From NCBI RefSeq assembly GCF_030020805.1, contig NZ_CP125098.1, forward strand, positions 5,913,501 through 5,977,500: 64,000 nt of DNA. Direction: 5' to 3'. The DNA comes from Paenibacillus sp. RC67 (GTDB lineage: Bacteria; Bacillota; Bacilli; Paenibacillales; NBRC-103111). The notes beneath the pieces were generated by a model, which was not told the DNA's origin, did not search any database, and saw only the letters and a list, made by a program, of their open reading frames with translations. Numbering within the stretch: the first letter of the stretch is position 1; each line of letters begins with the position of its first letter. This document shows positions 50,290-60,316 of this stretch, one piece after another. The translations under genes and the position numbers were made by a program.

Positions 50290-50430
50290 ATGAGCAAATC
50301 GAAGGCACGCCGCGAAAATGCAGCGAAAATCCGCAAGCAGACCCCTCATCCACATGGGCATATTACTTCGTTGGAAGAGTACGCCGAGGAGTACGAGGCG
50401 GCAAAGCAGTCCAAGAATAAGAAACCATAA
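50290..50430 (+). CDS. Small hydrophilic protein (46 aa)
   Basis: Starts MSKSKARRENAAKIRKQT, then HPHGHITSLEEYAEEYEAAK. AAAGGAGG site 9 nt before ATG at 50290. Two thirds are basic/acidic charged; resembles small spore-associated proteins, but no motif proves this. Upstream longer frame lacks support. Confidence 0.55.
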   Translation: MSKSKARRENAAKIRKQTPHPHGHITSLEEYAEEYEAAKQSKNKKP

Positions 50431-50509
50431 GGCTCGTCCCTCTACTAAGCATCTTCCTCTCCTCTTCTTCATAAAATAGGTTGTAAGACATGAAGAAGGG
50501 GATGAGTGC

Positions 50510-50695
50510 ATGGCACCTGCGCTATGGATCGAGCTTTTTTCCTGGATTGTCGTTTTGTTTGGTATTATCGGCGGCTTTTGCGCCTGTATGTACCGGTTCA
50601 TCAGCAACGATACGACCGAATATGATATGGAATTCGTATGGGATAACAAATTTCGGCTGAAGGATCTGGAGCTCAATCCTAAAAATCGCAGGTAA
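50510..50695 (+). CDS. Small single-helix membrane protein (61 aa)
   Basis: WIELFSWIVVLFGIIGGFCACMYRF forms a membrane helix split by Gly-Gly and two Cys, followed by an acidic/basic cytoplasmic tail (DTTEYDMEFVWDNKFRLKD). AAGGGGATGAG before ATG. Not recognised. The two neighbouring small genes may form a unit. Confidence 0.55.
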   Translation: MAPALWIELFSWIVVLFGIIGGFCACMYRFISNDTTEYDMEFVWDNKFRLKDLELNPKNRR

Positions 50696-50721
50696 GCTTC
50701 CCTACAGGTTCATGAATGCGC

Positions 50722-50758
50722 AATCAAGCCCCCGGCGGCGCCGAGGGCTTGATTTTTG
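50722..50758 (+). terminator. Terminator
   Basis: TCAAGCCC / GGGCTTGA stem with inner CCGGCGGCGCCGA and T-run ATTTTTG. Between convergent 50695 and 50779 genes. Confidence 0.8.
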
Positions 50759-50778
50759 ATCCATCTATTTGAAAGCCT

Positions 50779-51546
50779 CTAGGCTCCCCACGTTTTCCTC
50801 AGAAAACTCAACGCAGAAGGCAGCTCCTTAACCCTGTCGTTTACCGTACATTCTACGGAGACTCCCCCTTGATAACCAGCCAATCTCAGCTGCTGCACGA
50901 ACGCATCATAAGGATATTGTCCGGTTCCCGGTGACAGTCGGCCTGTATCAGCCACATGGATATGGGCGAGCCAATCCTTGTGCTCTGCAATCGTCTCAAG
51001 CGCTTCGCGTTCTTCATCCATATGGTAAAAATCCGCTAGTACACGAATCGGAGCACGATTAATGGAACGAGCCAAAGCAACTCCTTCGGCAACGCTATTT
51101 ATAATATTGGATTCCTTCGTATTTAACGGCTCAATAACCAACGTTAAACCCGTTCCCTCGCATTCATCCGCGATCAGGGAGAGCACTCTCAACAGCTGCT
51201 CCTCCGCTCTTTCCCGCTCCCACCCTTCCGGCACATAACGGGAACGGCCGCTGCCTAAGACGGCAATCGAGGATCCGGCCCGGTTCATTGTATCCACTGC
51301 CCGGGCAACATAGCTGCGAATTTTAGGTTCGTCCGCTTCAGGACCTACCAGCTTCAGTCCCCCCGGAAAAAAAATGTTCCAAGCTCTAACCGGAATAGAA
51401 CGATTTGCATATTTTGATAGCGCTTTCTTAAATACTTCTGGCTCTTCCATCATAAGAGGTGCCAGCGGACATTCAATATAATCATACCCGTGTTCCTTCA
51501 ACTCATCCACATGTTCAATCCCTGTGCACCAACCAAAAACCGTCAT
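50779..51546 (-). CDS. Sugar phosphate isomerase/epimerase-like TIM barrel
   Basis: 255 residues of the AP-endonuclease-2/xylose-isomerase-like TIM-barrel family: CTGIEHVDELKEHGYDYIEC, SIAVLGSGRSRYVPEGW, LTLVIEPLNTKESN (Glu), VLADFYHMDEE (Asp/His), HIHVADTGRLSPGTGQYPY and GVSVECTVNDR (Glu). Four metal ligands Glu/Asp/His/Glu are in place, so it is probably active on a ketose. Start ATG 51546 with GGAGGA 6 nt upstream. Substrate unknown. Confidence 0.82.
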   Translation of the reverse strand: MTVFGWCTGIEHVDELKEHGYDYIECPLAPLMMEEPEVFKKALSKYANRSIPVRAWNIFFPGGLKLVGPEADEPKIRSYVARAVDTMNRAGSSIAVLGSGRSRYVPEGWERERAEEQLLRVLSLIADECEGTGLTLVIEPLNTKESNIINSVAEGVALARSINRAPIRVLADFYHMDEEREALETIAEHKDWLAHIHVADTGRLSPGTGQYPYDAFVQQLRLAGYQGGVSVECTVNDRVKELPSALSFLRKTWGA

Positions 51547-51760
51547 ATCCATTCCTCCTCAGTTTGTCCAACATGATTATTAGCTGCTAAGGTCAAAGAA
51601 GGATCTCTGGTTCTTATTGTAAAGGAAATGAACGTTAATTTCCGAACATTTCTTGTTATACCGCAATCATTTTCAACGTTTATTGTCTTTAACAGGAGAA
51701 AAACGATCACGCATCCTAACGGCATGATCTACTTCCCCTATCTCTCCTGCTCTTTGTCCG

Positions 51761-54043
51761 TTAAGCCGATTCCTGCTCCTTTGCCGCCAAATGGCGGATT
51801 TCAAGCTCAAATAACGGCTTGCTGATCAAATAGCCTTGAACATATTCACAGCCCCATTGGCGCAAACACTCGAGCTGTTCCTCCGTTTCAACCCCTTCAG
51901 CCACAACCTGAATCCCCATTCGATGGACTAAAATAATAATAGATTCCACCAGAGAGTTTCCAACGGTCTCTTGGGTGATATCTTTCACGAACGATTTATC
52001 GATCTTCAAGGTTCCGATAGGCAGCTGCTTCAAATAGCTTAAGGAAGAGTATCCTGTACCAAAATCATCCAAGGCGATATTCACTCCGTAATTTCGCAAT
52101 ATTTCCAGATTAGCGATAGCGGAATGGAATGATTCCATCATGATGCTCTCCGTAATCTCAAGCTCCAAATATTCCGGAGCCAGCTGTGTTTCAAGCAAAA
52201 TATCGACTACCATCTGGGCGAAATCCGGCCTCTGAAGCTGCAGCGTGGAAATATTGACCGAAATGATCGAATGTGGAAAATGATTTTTCTGAATGACTCT
52301 ATTCCGTTCACAAGCCGTACGAATGACCCATTCGCCGATAGGAATGATTGCACCGCTTTGCTCAGCTACTGGAATAAATTCCATTGGCGACACCGTTCCC
52401 ATCTGAGGATGCACCCACCGAATCAATGCTTCGAAGCCACGGATCTGGTCCGTGCGAAGATCCTTTTGCGGTTGAAACTGAAGGATCAATTCATTATGTA
52501 TAAGTGCCTTACGAAGCGCTTCTTCCAGCCTGCTGCGTTTCAACAACGCTTCTCTCATCTCCGTATTATAAAATCGGTAATGATTTTTTCCCATTGACTT
52601 CACATTATACATAGCGGTATCGGCATTTTTGATCAGCTCTTCCGCATTTGCTCCATCACCCGGATACATCGCGATGCCAAGACTCATCTTGGTATAGATT
52701 TGCTCATTGCGAATGAACTGAGGATATTGAAATTCATCCTGTATCGTCTGGATGCGTGTAAGCAAATGATGCAGCTGATCAAAGCCCTCCAATAAAAAAA
52801 CGAACTCATCTTCGCTGATTCGAGCCAACGTGTCCTTGGGAGACAGTAAACGCTGCAGCTGCTGCGCAACTCTGTTCAACAGTTCGTCACCGAACGCATA
52901 GCCTCTCGTATCGTTGACCAGCTTAAAATTATCGAGATCGGCCACAACGACAGCGACCCTTGTCCCCTTTTCGTCCGACATGGCAATAGCCTGATTCAGC
53001 TTCTCCATTAACAACCGGCGGTTCGGCAGCTCCGTTAACGAATCATATAAAGATAATCGCATAATATGTCGTTCTGAATTCCGAATTCTCGTAATGTCAT
53101 AACAAGTTCCGGTAATCGACTTCACCTGCTGATCCATGCCCATTACCGGTGATAGTGTCGTAACATACAGATGCTTACTTCCGTCCTTGTGAACTACTTC
53201 CTTTTCAAAGGTAACGGGGACTTTGGCATAGACCGTTTCCGTAAGCAGCTCCTGCCATCTGGACAAATCGTTCCTGAACCCGAGAACGTCATATATCCAA
53301 CGATCTCTCAGCTCCTTCGCTTCGATCCCGATATCATCCAGGAATTTCTTGTTAGCCGACAACAAATTCCCCCGTAAGTCACAGCGAAATATTAAATCGT
53401 TGGAATGCTCCACCAAAGTACGATATTGCTCTTCGCTCTCAAGCAGCTTTCCTTCTGTTTCCCGCTTTCTAATTTCATAGGTTATGAAATAGCGAATAAT
53501 GATCACGACTAACGGATACGAAACACACATGTAACATGCGATTTGCCGTATCATCGATCGATCCAGCTCTTTTGGCAGCATAAGGAACCACAAAACACTT
53601 TCAATAGCGACCATCACACCGAACACGCCGTAAGCTAGCGTTAGCTTTCTGAACCTAGCTTCATACCGATTCATCAGCACGCCAAGCAGCATTGCCGTTA
53701 CAATGCTTGCTATTCCGCTGGGAGCCCCCATGCCACCCAGATAGGCCCTGTAGCCGCCTACGATCAGCATGGCTATAGTACCTGAGATTCCGCCCCCGAA
53801 CGCGCCCGCAATAGCCACAAAGACCGTCCGAAAATCTATGATAATGCCGTCAGCAAAATAAAAGGGATCAAGCATTACTGCGAGGCCCGTGACGCCGAAC
53901 CAAATACCCAAGGTCACGCGTACCCAACTGGAAGAAAATCTCGAAATAAGGGGGTACAGCCAATGAAACAAAAAGATACACGTTAATAACACAGATGCAT
54001 TAATAGCTATACCCTCTAACGCTTCATATCCGTTTGACATCAT
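51761..54043 (-). CDS. 5TM-PAS-GGDEF-EAL protein, likely phosphodiesterase
   Basis: 760 residues. N-terminal 5TM receptor of LytS/5TMR-LYT type (VMLDPFYFADGIIIDFRTVFVA, GGISGTIAMLIVGGYRAYLGG), a PAS domain (EEQYRTLVEHSNDLIFRCDL, about 205-320), a GGDEF domain whose signature is degenerate (ARISEDEFVF in place of GGDEF), and an intact EAL (FEALIRWVHP, EITESIMMESF, DDFGTGYSSLSYL). So it should break down c-di-GMP; the degenerate GGDEF may sense GTP. Ligand of the 5TM part unknown. Start ATG 54043 after AGAGGGG. Confidence 0.85.
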   Translation of the reverse strand: MMSNGYEALEGIAINASVLLTCIFLFHWLYPLISRFSSSWVRVTLGIWFGVTGLAVMLDPFYFADGIIIDFRTVFVAIAGAFGGGISGTIAMLIVGGYRAYLGGMGAPSGIASIVTAMLLGVLMNRYEARFRKLTLAYGVFGVMVAIESVLWFLMLPKELDRSMIRQIACYMCVSYPLVVIIIRYFITYEIRKRETEGKLLESEEQYRTLVEHSNDLIFRCDLRGNLLSANKKFLDDIGIEAKELRDRWIYDVLGFRNDLSRWQELLTETVYAKVPVTFEKEVVHKDGSKHLYVTTLSPVMGMDQQVKSITGTCYDITRIRNSERHIMRLSLYDSLTELPNRRLLMEKLNQAIAMSDEKGTRVAVVVADLDNFKLVNDTRGYAFGDELLNRVAQQLQRLLSPKDTLARISEDEFVFLLEGFDQLHHLLTRIQTIQDEFQYPQFIRNEQIYTKMSLGIAMYPGDGANAEELIKNADTAMYNVKSMGKNHYRFYNTEMREALLKRSRLEEALRKALIHNELILQFQPQKDLRTDQIRGFEALIRWVHPQMGTVSPMEFIPVAEQSGAIIPIGEWVIRTACERNRVIQKNHFPHSIISVNISTLQLQRPDFAQMVVDILLETQLAPEYLELEITESIMMESFHSAIANLEILRNYGVNIALDDFGTGYSSLSYLKQLPIGTLKIDKSFVKDITQETVGNSLVESIIILVHRMGIQVVAEGVETEEQLECLRQWGCEYVQGYLISKPLFELEIRHLAAKEQESA

Positions 54044-54083
54044 CGCATCCCCTCTTATCCCGTATTGCAGCATAAACTGATGA

Positions 54084-54413
54084 TTACCCGCTCATTCTGC
54101 CGTATCGCCTGGCTGACTCCGCCATTGTCATACCGCTCTCGTGACAAAAGGCTTGCAGCAGCAGCGAATACAGCTTTCTCGTCGAATGAATGCCTAATTT
54201 TTTCATTATATTGTCCAAGTGATTTTTGACTGTTTTAACCGAAATGGTGCAATGATCAGCCAGTTCCTGATTGGAATAGCCGTAAATAACCAACAAGATC
54301 GCTATTTCACTTTCCCGGCGCGTTAAATGATTTCTTTCTGCAAATGAAAGCATGGACTGCCTGACGTACTCCAAATACTTCACTTCATATTTTGCTGATA
54401 CCATTTCCAACAT
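54084..54413 (-). CDS. LuxR/GerE-type HTH protein
   Basis: 109 residues, no receiver. HTH LTRRESEIAILLVIYGYSNQELADHCTISVKTVKNHLDNIMKKLG in residues 30-75 is a typical GerE helix-turn-helix with the recognition helix SVKTVKNHL. Only a short N-terminal extension. Transcribed toward the GGDEF-EAL gene (41-nt gap) and may be in one transcript. No signal input domain. Confidence 0.85.
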   Translation of the reverse strand: MLEMVSAKYEVKYLEYVRQSMLSFAERNHLTRRESEIAILLVIYGYSNQELADHCTISVKTVKNHLDNIMKKLGIHSTRKLYSLLLQAFCHESGMTMAESARRYGRMSG

Positions 54414-54567
54414 GAATTACTAGACCTCCATTTTTTATGACTCATCCTGCTGTTCGACAATAAATGACAAAGAGTCACATATTATGGCAATATCATCCAC
54501 CATTATCCCTATTATGAGCGAAAATTGTAAAAAAAGTTTATGGATGAATGTTAGCGCATCATGGATT

Positions 54568-55260
54568 TTACATATTCAAAAATTTATATCCGACACCCCA
54601 GACGGTTTTGATATACAAAGGTTGTTTCGAATCCTTCTCAATTTTTTTACGCAAGTTCCCGATATGGACGTCAATAGCGCGGTCATTCACAAAGGAATCA
54701 AATCCTCGAACCGCATTAATCAGTTCTTCCCTACTGTATACTTTGCCTGGATTAGCTATGAACAGCTTCATGATTTCAAACTCGGAAAATGTCGTATCGA
54801 CATGAGTCCCATTGACATAAAGCGACCTTTTCTCGTAATTCAAAAATATTTGGCTGGCTAATACTCCATCCGTTTCAGCGCTTTTAATTTGATGATTGTA
54901 GTACGTTCTTCGAATCATTGCGGCTACCTTAGCCGACAGTTCACGCATACTGAACGGCTTGCACAAATAATCGTCCGCTCCGGCATGCAGCGCGTTGACC
55001 CGATCCATTACCTCTGTTTTCATAGAGACTACGAGGATGGGAACCATCGATCTTTTGCGAACCTCCCCGCACAATTGAATGCCGCTAATGTCAGGAAGAA
55101 CCATGTCTAATAAAACAATATCAGGCTCAAATTCCTCCAGTAGGTTCAATGCCTCTTTCCCGCTCTCGGTACGGTGAACCGTGTAGCCTTCCTCGGATAA
55201 ATACATGGAAAGCATATCCCCGATAATAATATCATCTTCTACTATAAATACTTTGTGCAT
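54568..55260 (-). CDS. OmpR/PhoB-family response regulator
   Basis: 230 residues. Receiver with D9/D10 (VEDD), phosphoacceptor D52 (LLDMVLPD), and K around 102 in LCKPF. C-terminal winged helix (about 130-228): SEFEIMKLFIANPGKVYSRE, RAIDVHIGNLRKKIE and VWGVGYKF. Downstream of the hybrid histidine kinase (75-nt gap) on the same strand, so likely its partner. Targets unknown. Confidence 0.9.
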   Translation of the reverse strand: MHKVFIVEDDIIIGDMLSMYLSEEGYTVHRTESGKEALNLLEEFEPDIVLLDMVLPDISGIQLCGEVRKRSMVPILVVSMKTEVMDRVNALHAGADDYLCKPFSMRELSAKVAAMIRRTYYNHQIKSAETDGVLASQIFLNYEKRSLYVNGTHVDTTFSEFEIMKLFIANPGKVYSREELINAVRGFDSFVNDRAIDVHIGNLRKKIEKDSKQPLYIKTVWGVGYKFLNM

Positions 55261-55335
55261 AAACCCACCTTCAGCAAGATATATGAAGTTATTTAGCCTA
55301 ACTTTACAAAAGTAAACATTTTACTCAAACTTTCC

Positions 55336-58300
55336 TTACAATTTGCTTTCCTGTTCTTCTCCATTCCAACCCTCCAGAGCAGCCAGTATAACAGCAAGCT
55401 CCTGGTCTAACGCCGCAAGCTCTTGAATCCATTCTTCCCCCGACCCCTCCGCGAGCTTCATATCGATGCTGGAGACAAGCTCGAATAGGTGGTCAGCTGC
55501 TAAATTCCCCGCAACTCCCTTTAGTGAGTGAATGCTTCGGCGAACGTTTTCGATTTGCCCATTTTCAAGCTGCGCATGGAGCGTCTGCGTATAATGGCGA
55601 TACTCCATTTGAAATTGATTCAACATATGTACCAAAATCGGCATCCTTCCGTTCAATCGATGCAGTACAAGCTCCAAATCGATGCCGGGGAGCTCCGGAA
55701 GCTGCATCAGCTGTTCACTATGAGTGCTTTTCAAGCTTGAGCTGCCCGCTTCCGCTCCCTTTGGCTTGATTAACTCTTTCTGCTCTCCCGTCCACTTGTC
55801 TAACAGTAGAGTCAATTCATGGGCTCTGATCGGCTTTGTCAGAATGTCATTCATTCCTAATTTCAAGCAAAGCTCCCTTTCCTTTTGCATCGCATTGGCG
55901 GTCAATGCAATAATCGGAAGTGCATCGTAACGGCTGTCTGCCCTGATACGGCGAGTAGCTTCATATCCGTCCATTTCCGGCATATGGATGTCCATAAACA
56001 CAAGATCCCAATTCGATTGCTCGGCGTAATGCAGCACTTCCCTGCCATTACGGGCTACAGTCACCGCGAAGCCTTCATTTTGTATCAGTTCAACGGCTAC
56101 CTGTTGGTTGATCACATGGTCTTCTGCCAATAAAATTCTCCCCCGGAGTTCCATATAAGATAGTCTTGGCCGTGGGGCTGGCTCAGGCTCCGTAGCATTT
56201 ACAGGGATCGAATTTTCAAATACGGATCGAATGGCTTGCGACAGCCCCAGCCTGTTTAGAGGCTTCACAAGAATTCTATCCGGCCGTTCGCACTCCTGCA
56301 TTCCAAATATCTCTTCTCTTCCATAAACCGTTGTCATTGCGATCGTTAGCACGCCGAACGTTTCCGCCGTATCTTTCAATTGCAGCCAGGTTTCTGGACC
56401 ATACATATCCTCAGCTTCCATATCAAGCAGCACCGCATGAATAGGGTTGCTCTTGTCCTGAGCTTTCAGCATAGCGGAGCCTTCTTCCCACGTAGCGGCA
56501 CAAATAGCCTCAAGCGACAGGGAATTCAGCATCTCGCTAAGCTTGCTTCGAATAAACAGGTTGTCCTCGACGACAAGAACCCGATATTCCTTGCGGTTAA
56601 CCGGCAGCTCCAGCTTCTCTAGCTTGGCATGATCCGCCACTTCAAAGTGCAGCGTAAATGTGAAGCAGCTCCCTATACCTTCTTTACTTCTGACCGTTAT
56701 GGAGCCTCCCATCATTTCGACGAGATTTTTGGAAATGACCAGTCCGAGGCCGGTTCCACCGTATTTCCTGCTAGTCGATCCATCGGCTTGCGAGAACGGC
56801 TCGAACAGCTTCGTCAAATGCTCCTCATGAATGCCTATCCCTGAGTCTGCAACAGAAAAGTGCAACAACATTCCTTTGCTGTCGGTTCCCATGATGGTCG
56901 TTGTAATACTAATGATTCCTTGCTTCGTAAATTTGATGGCATTGCTGCACAAATTAAGCAGAACCTGCTCCAGTCGGAGCGGGTCTCCCATCAGGGCATC
57001 GGGAAGCTCCTCCGGGGTGTCAATGATAATATCGATAGGCTCTTTTCCAAGCAGGACACTCATCATGTCGGATAGATTGCGCATCATTTCATGAAGGTTA
57101 AAGCGCACCTTCTCCAGTTCCAGCTTGCCGGCCTCCACTTTGGAATAGTCCAAAATGTCATTTACAATACGCAGCAAGGTGTTGGATGAGGCAACAATTT
57201 TATTGCCGTATTCCTTTTGAGCAGCGCTCATTTCCGTTCTCAGCATAAGCTGGGCGAAACCAATGATACCGTTTAACGGCGTGCGAATTTCATGGCTCAT
57301 CCTAGCCAAAAAAAGACTTTTGGCTTCGTTGGCATCATCCGCTTCATGTTTGGCCAGCAGCATTTCTGCCCAAATCCGATTATGCTCCGATATGTCTCTT
57401 GCAATAACGGAGTAATAAACCACTTTATTGGATTTATCTCTATGTGCCACTACAATTAGGGACATCGGCACCTTCTGGCCATCCGTAGTGACTACATTGG
57501 AGTTCGTCTCCCAATAGCCTTTATCACGAACCCGATACAGCCCCTTGATATAGAATCGGAAGGTACCGTTGTCTAGGTACTGCTTGGCTTCTTTCGTGCG
57601 GTTATCCAGCTGTGTAATTCTAAGCAGTTCCATCCCCGCAGGATTCATGTAAAATATATTTCCTCGTGTATCGATGGAAGCGATTAAGTCTTTGGCCGCG
57701 TCCAAGATGCTTAACAAGCGGTTACGAGTTTCCTCTGTCTGCTTGTACAAGCGAATATCATGCGCGATTCCGACGTAACCGGTCACGCAGCCATGCTGAT
57801 CACGCATTGGGCTGACATTTAAGTTAACAGGAAACCGAGTGCCGTTTTTATGAATATAGGTCCACTCATAATCTTTAGGCTCATGGCACAACGACTTGGT
57901 CAAAAAAACGGATATGTCCGGATGAATATATATCCCTAGCTCCTGGGTCAACCGCTTCGCACGTTCGACTATCTCTTGTTTGTCATGCAAAAGAAACATA
58001 CTCTCTTTAAAAATAACCTCATCCGCATTGTAACCAAGTATCATTTCGGCTGTACGATTAAAATAAGTGATTTTATAGTCCGTGTTAATGACGATTATAG
58101 CGTAATCATTCTGATTAATAATCGCATTTAACCGTTCAAACAGATTGCGCAAATTATCTACCATTCCGTTCACGGACTGCGCCAACGCACCGATCTCATC
58201 CTTGGAACGGAACAAGATAGGGCTTACTTTCAAATTGCCCCCGGCTACATTTTCCGTTACGTTCAATATTTGGCGAATACGCGTAACCACTTTGTTCAAT

Positions 58301-59190
58301 AGATAAAACATGATGACTCCAAGGAGGAGCTCCGTCAAAATAACCGTGAGGACCGTGCGCAAAAAAAGCGATTGAAGCGGCTTTTCGAACGATTTCATCA
58401 ATACACAGACAGCCATATACCATTTGGTACCGGGTACCTCCGAATAGAAAATGAGAGCCGGGTCCCCTCTTACCTCAACCTCGATAAAACCGTGACTGTG
58501 ACTGACCAGCTCTGGGACAATGGGCTGAAACGGTGAATCCGAATTCAACACGTTGGAGTTCAAAATTTTGGAATGATCCGTGTGATAAATGATCGTCCCA
58601 TCTCTTTCGAATAAAATGGTAACGTCCGAAGGCCCTACCATATAATTTGTCAGTCCGTTAAACACCTTGTCCGTCAGTAGGTCCGCATTCAGTACTTCTT
58701 TAATTCTGTATTCGCTGTCGAAAATTGGAACCTGCATCTTAATAATCAACTTGCCATCCAAGCTGCGGATCAATGGATTAGATACGACGTCAATTCCTCT
58801 CAATACATCGTTAAACGTAGCCTCGTCTGCAATTTGCAGCGTCCGTCCGTCGATCATCTCCAAATTGCCCGATGTGTCGCTGATACCGAATGAGGTGAAA
58901 ATCCCTTGAGACCTATCTCGTTCTCTCAGTAAATAGGCTAAGCGCTCCTTATCCTCACCAAAACGAATCAGATCGGTATGGCTGATCACTTTCACTTCTG
59001 TCAATCGGTTCGATATCCACGTAGAAAGATCTTGTGCTTGTGTTTGCACCTTGGCCCTGGAATTGTCCTTGAGCGATTGCAAAATGGTCATTTTGGCAGC
59101 GCTGTAATTGCTCCAGCCTACCAAAGTCAAAGAAATACTCGTAATAAGGAGAAACAGTACGCTGATTCGTACCTGCAGCGACGCCCTCAT
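55336..59190 (-). CDS. Hybrid sensor histidine kinase, Cache-HAMP-PAS-PAS-HK-REC-REC-HPt
   Basis: 1284 residues. Membrane helix (RISVLFLLITSISLTLVG), dCache-like periplasmic part (about 35-285), second helix and HAMP (to about 350), two PAS domains (about 360-480 and 490-605), HisKA with H633 (SHEIRTPLNG), HATPase (G-boxes DSGIGI and GGTGLGL), two receiver domains (second with D in DLVFMDIHMP; first with LLDMEAED) and HPt with H1221 (SIHSLKGVAGNLAAD). A complete phosphorelay in one chain. Upstream region 59191-59405 has no gene. Response regulator at 54568 follows. Ligand unknown. Confidence 0.9.
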   Translation of the reverse strand: MRASLQVRISVLFLLITSISLTLVGWSNYSAAKMTILQSLKDNSRAKVQTQAQDLSTWISNRLTEVKVISHTDLIRFGEDKERLAYLLRERDRSQGIFTSFGISDTSGNLEMIDGRTLQIADEATFNDVLRGIDVVSNPLIRSLDGKLIIKMQVPIFDSEYRIKEVLNADLLTDKVFNGLTNYMVGPSDVTILFERDGTIIYHTDHSKILNSNVLNSDSPFQPIVPELVSHSHGFIEVEVRGDPALIFYSEVPGTKWYMAVCVLMKSFEKPLQSLFLRTVLTVILTELLLGVIMFYLLNKVVTRIRQILNVTENVAGGNLKVSPILFRSKDEIGALAQSVNGMVDNLRNLFERLNAIINQNDYAIIVINTDYKITYFNRTAEMILGYNADEVIFKESMFLLHDKQEIVERAKRLTQELGIYIHPDISVFLTKSLCHEPKDYEWTYIHKNGTRFPVNLNVSPMRDQHGCVTGYVGIAHDIRLYKQTEETRNRLLSILDAAKDLIASIDTRGNIFYMNPAGMELLRITQLDNRTKEAKQYLDNGTFRFYIKGLYRVRDKGYWETNSNVVTTDGQKVPMSLIVVAHRDKSNKVVYYSVIARDISEHNRIWAEMLLAKHEADDANEAKSLFLARMSHEIRTPLNGIIGFAQLMLRTEMSAAQKEYGNKIVASSNTLLRIVNDILDYSKVEAGKLELEKVRFNLHEMMRNLSDMMSVLLGKEPIDIIIDTPEELPDALMGDPLRLEQVLLNLCSNAIKFTKQGIISITTTIMGTDSKGMLLHFSVADSGIGIHEEHLTKLFEPFSQADGSTSRKYGGTGLGLVISKNLVEMMGGSITVRSKEGIGSCFTFTLHFEVADHAKLEKLELPVNRKEYRVLVVEDNLFIRSKLSEMLNSLSLEAICAATWEEGSAMLKAQDKSNPIHAVLLDMEAEDMYGPETWLQLKDTAETFGVLTIAMTTVYGREEIFGMQECERPDRILVKPLNRLGLSQAIRSVFENSIPVNATEPEPAPRPRLSYMELRGRILLAEDHVINQQVAVELIQNEGFAVTVARNGREVLHYAEQSNWDLVFMDIHMPEMDGYEATRRIRADSRYDALPIIALTANAMQKERELCLKLGMNDILTKPIRAHELTLLLDKWTGEQKELIKPKGAEAGSSSLKSTHSEQLMQLPELPGIDLELVLHRLNGRMPILVHMLNQFQMEYRHYTQTLHAQLENGQIENVRRSIHSLKGVAGNLAADHLFELVSSIDMKLAEGSGEEWIQELAALDQELAVILAALEGWNGEEQESKL

Positions 59191-59405
59191 AGTCCCTCCC
59201 TCAATAGCAGTTAATAATTGGATGTATGGTATGGATTCTATGGCATTTTCATTATAACCCTACCCGGTGTTTAATCCTACCGTTACAAGCAAATTTCGAC
59301 ATTAAATCCGGGAACTTTTTCAATTGAAAGAACAAAGCTTGGCTTTGGGAAGAAAGAGGAGCCGGACCTCCTTCCATATCGAAGGCCCGATGCAATTAAG
59401 AGGAG

Positions 59406-60200
59406 TTACAACGTGTTAGTGGTTATCCAGTTTTTGAGTGTGTTCCGATCGTCCAAAGCTGCCTCATACAGCTTCTCATGCTCTTCTCCCTGCCCCGTAC
59501 CTTCAACAAATTCCAACGTGAAAGAGCCGTTGAAGCCTGCCTGCTTCATAAGATTCAACTTTTCGACGATTTCTTCTTGATTACTGCTCAATCGCCGAAA
59601 TGTTTGGCCGCCGTAACGATATTGAACATGTGCGTGCGTGACAGCTGAGCCCAGATGCTCGAACCACTCCTCGAGCGGGCCCAAGCTGTGGAACGGATGC
59701 ACGATCGCTTCACAGCGATCCATAGCTTTCATAGCAGCCGCTGCCGCTTGCGGCTCTTCCATTACCGTATTGGGATGGCACTCGCAAAGAAGGCGACAAT
59801 CACCAGGTAGCAGCTTCACCCATTCATTCCAATTGCGGGTATAGGTGTCCAATAAGCTTTGCTCTCGTCCAAAATTAAACTTGACCGCTTTAGCACCCAG
59901 CACCCTAATAAGCTCTGCTGCTTGTTTCCGACTTTCCTCTGCTCCATCCTCGAACGTGACGTATGAATTGTACACCGATACAGGCAGCTGGGCGTCTGAT
60001 AGCCTCTCCAGCTCAGCTGCGTCGCATAGAGCTGCGTGGTTCTCCCACAATTCTATCCCGTCGAAGCCGTCCTGCTTCAATCGAGGAATCCACTCACTAA
60101 CAAGATAGGAAGGCTCCTTGCCCGCAGCCCACCGATTTCGTTCAAGCAATATCGTACCGAAATACACATTTCCTTTATCGCTACTCATCATCTCATTCAT
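59406..60200 (-). CDS. Sugar phosphate isomerase/epimerase-like TIM barrel
   Basis: 264 residues. GNVYFGTILLERNRWAAGK start, IELWENHAALC (Glu), VKFNFGREQSLLDTYTRNWNEW, LLCECHPNTVMEEP (Glu, His), IVHPFHSLG, HAHVQYRY and SFTLEFVEGTGQGEE (Glu). Probably an epimerase on a sugar or sugar acid; the neighbour GH28 makes galacturonate pathways plausible. Start has GGGAGAG before ATG. The GH28 terminator separates the two. Confidence 0.8.
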   Translation of the reverse strand: MNEMMSSDKGNVYFGTILLERNRWAAGKEPSYLVSEWIPRLKQDGFDGIELWENHAALCDAAELERLSDAQLPVSVYNSYVTFEDGAEESRKQAAELIRVLGAKAVKFNFGREQSLLDTYTRNWNEWVKLLPGDCRLLCECHPNTVMEEPQAAAAAMKAMDRCEAIVHPFHSLGPLEEWFEHLGSAVTHAHVQYRYGGQTFRRLSSNQEEIVEKLNLMKQAGFNGSFTLEFVEGTGQGEEHEKLYEAALDDRNTLKNWITTNTL

Positions 60201-60267
60201 CTCTCCCTTGTTCGGTATGTCATGTATCGATACTTCTTCCTGCGCTTTCGCTTTTCCTCCCTATACG

Positions 60268-60303
60268 TAAAAAAACCTAACGGAATAATCACCGCTAGGT
60301 TCT
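60268..60303 (-). terminator. Terminator of the GH28 gene
   Basis: AACCTAgCGG / CCGtTAGGTT stem with AATAATCA-type loop, then seven T's on the minus strand. Confidence 0.85.
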
Positions 60304-60316
60304 TGCTTGGGCATTA

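Noticed and set aside
59191..59405. Gene or clear terminator between the hybrid kinase and the isomerase
   Set aside because: Only a weak CCTTC/GAAGG hairpin near 59370 and no protein-like frame were seen.
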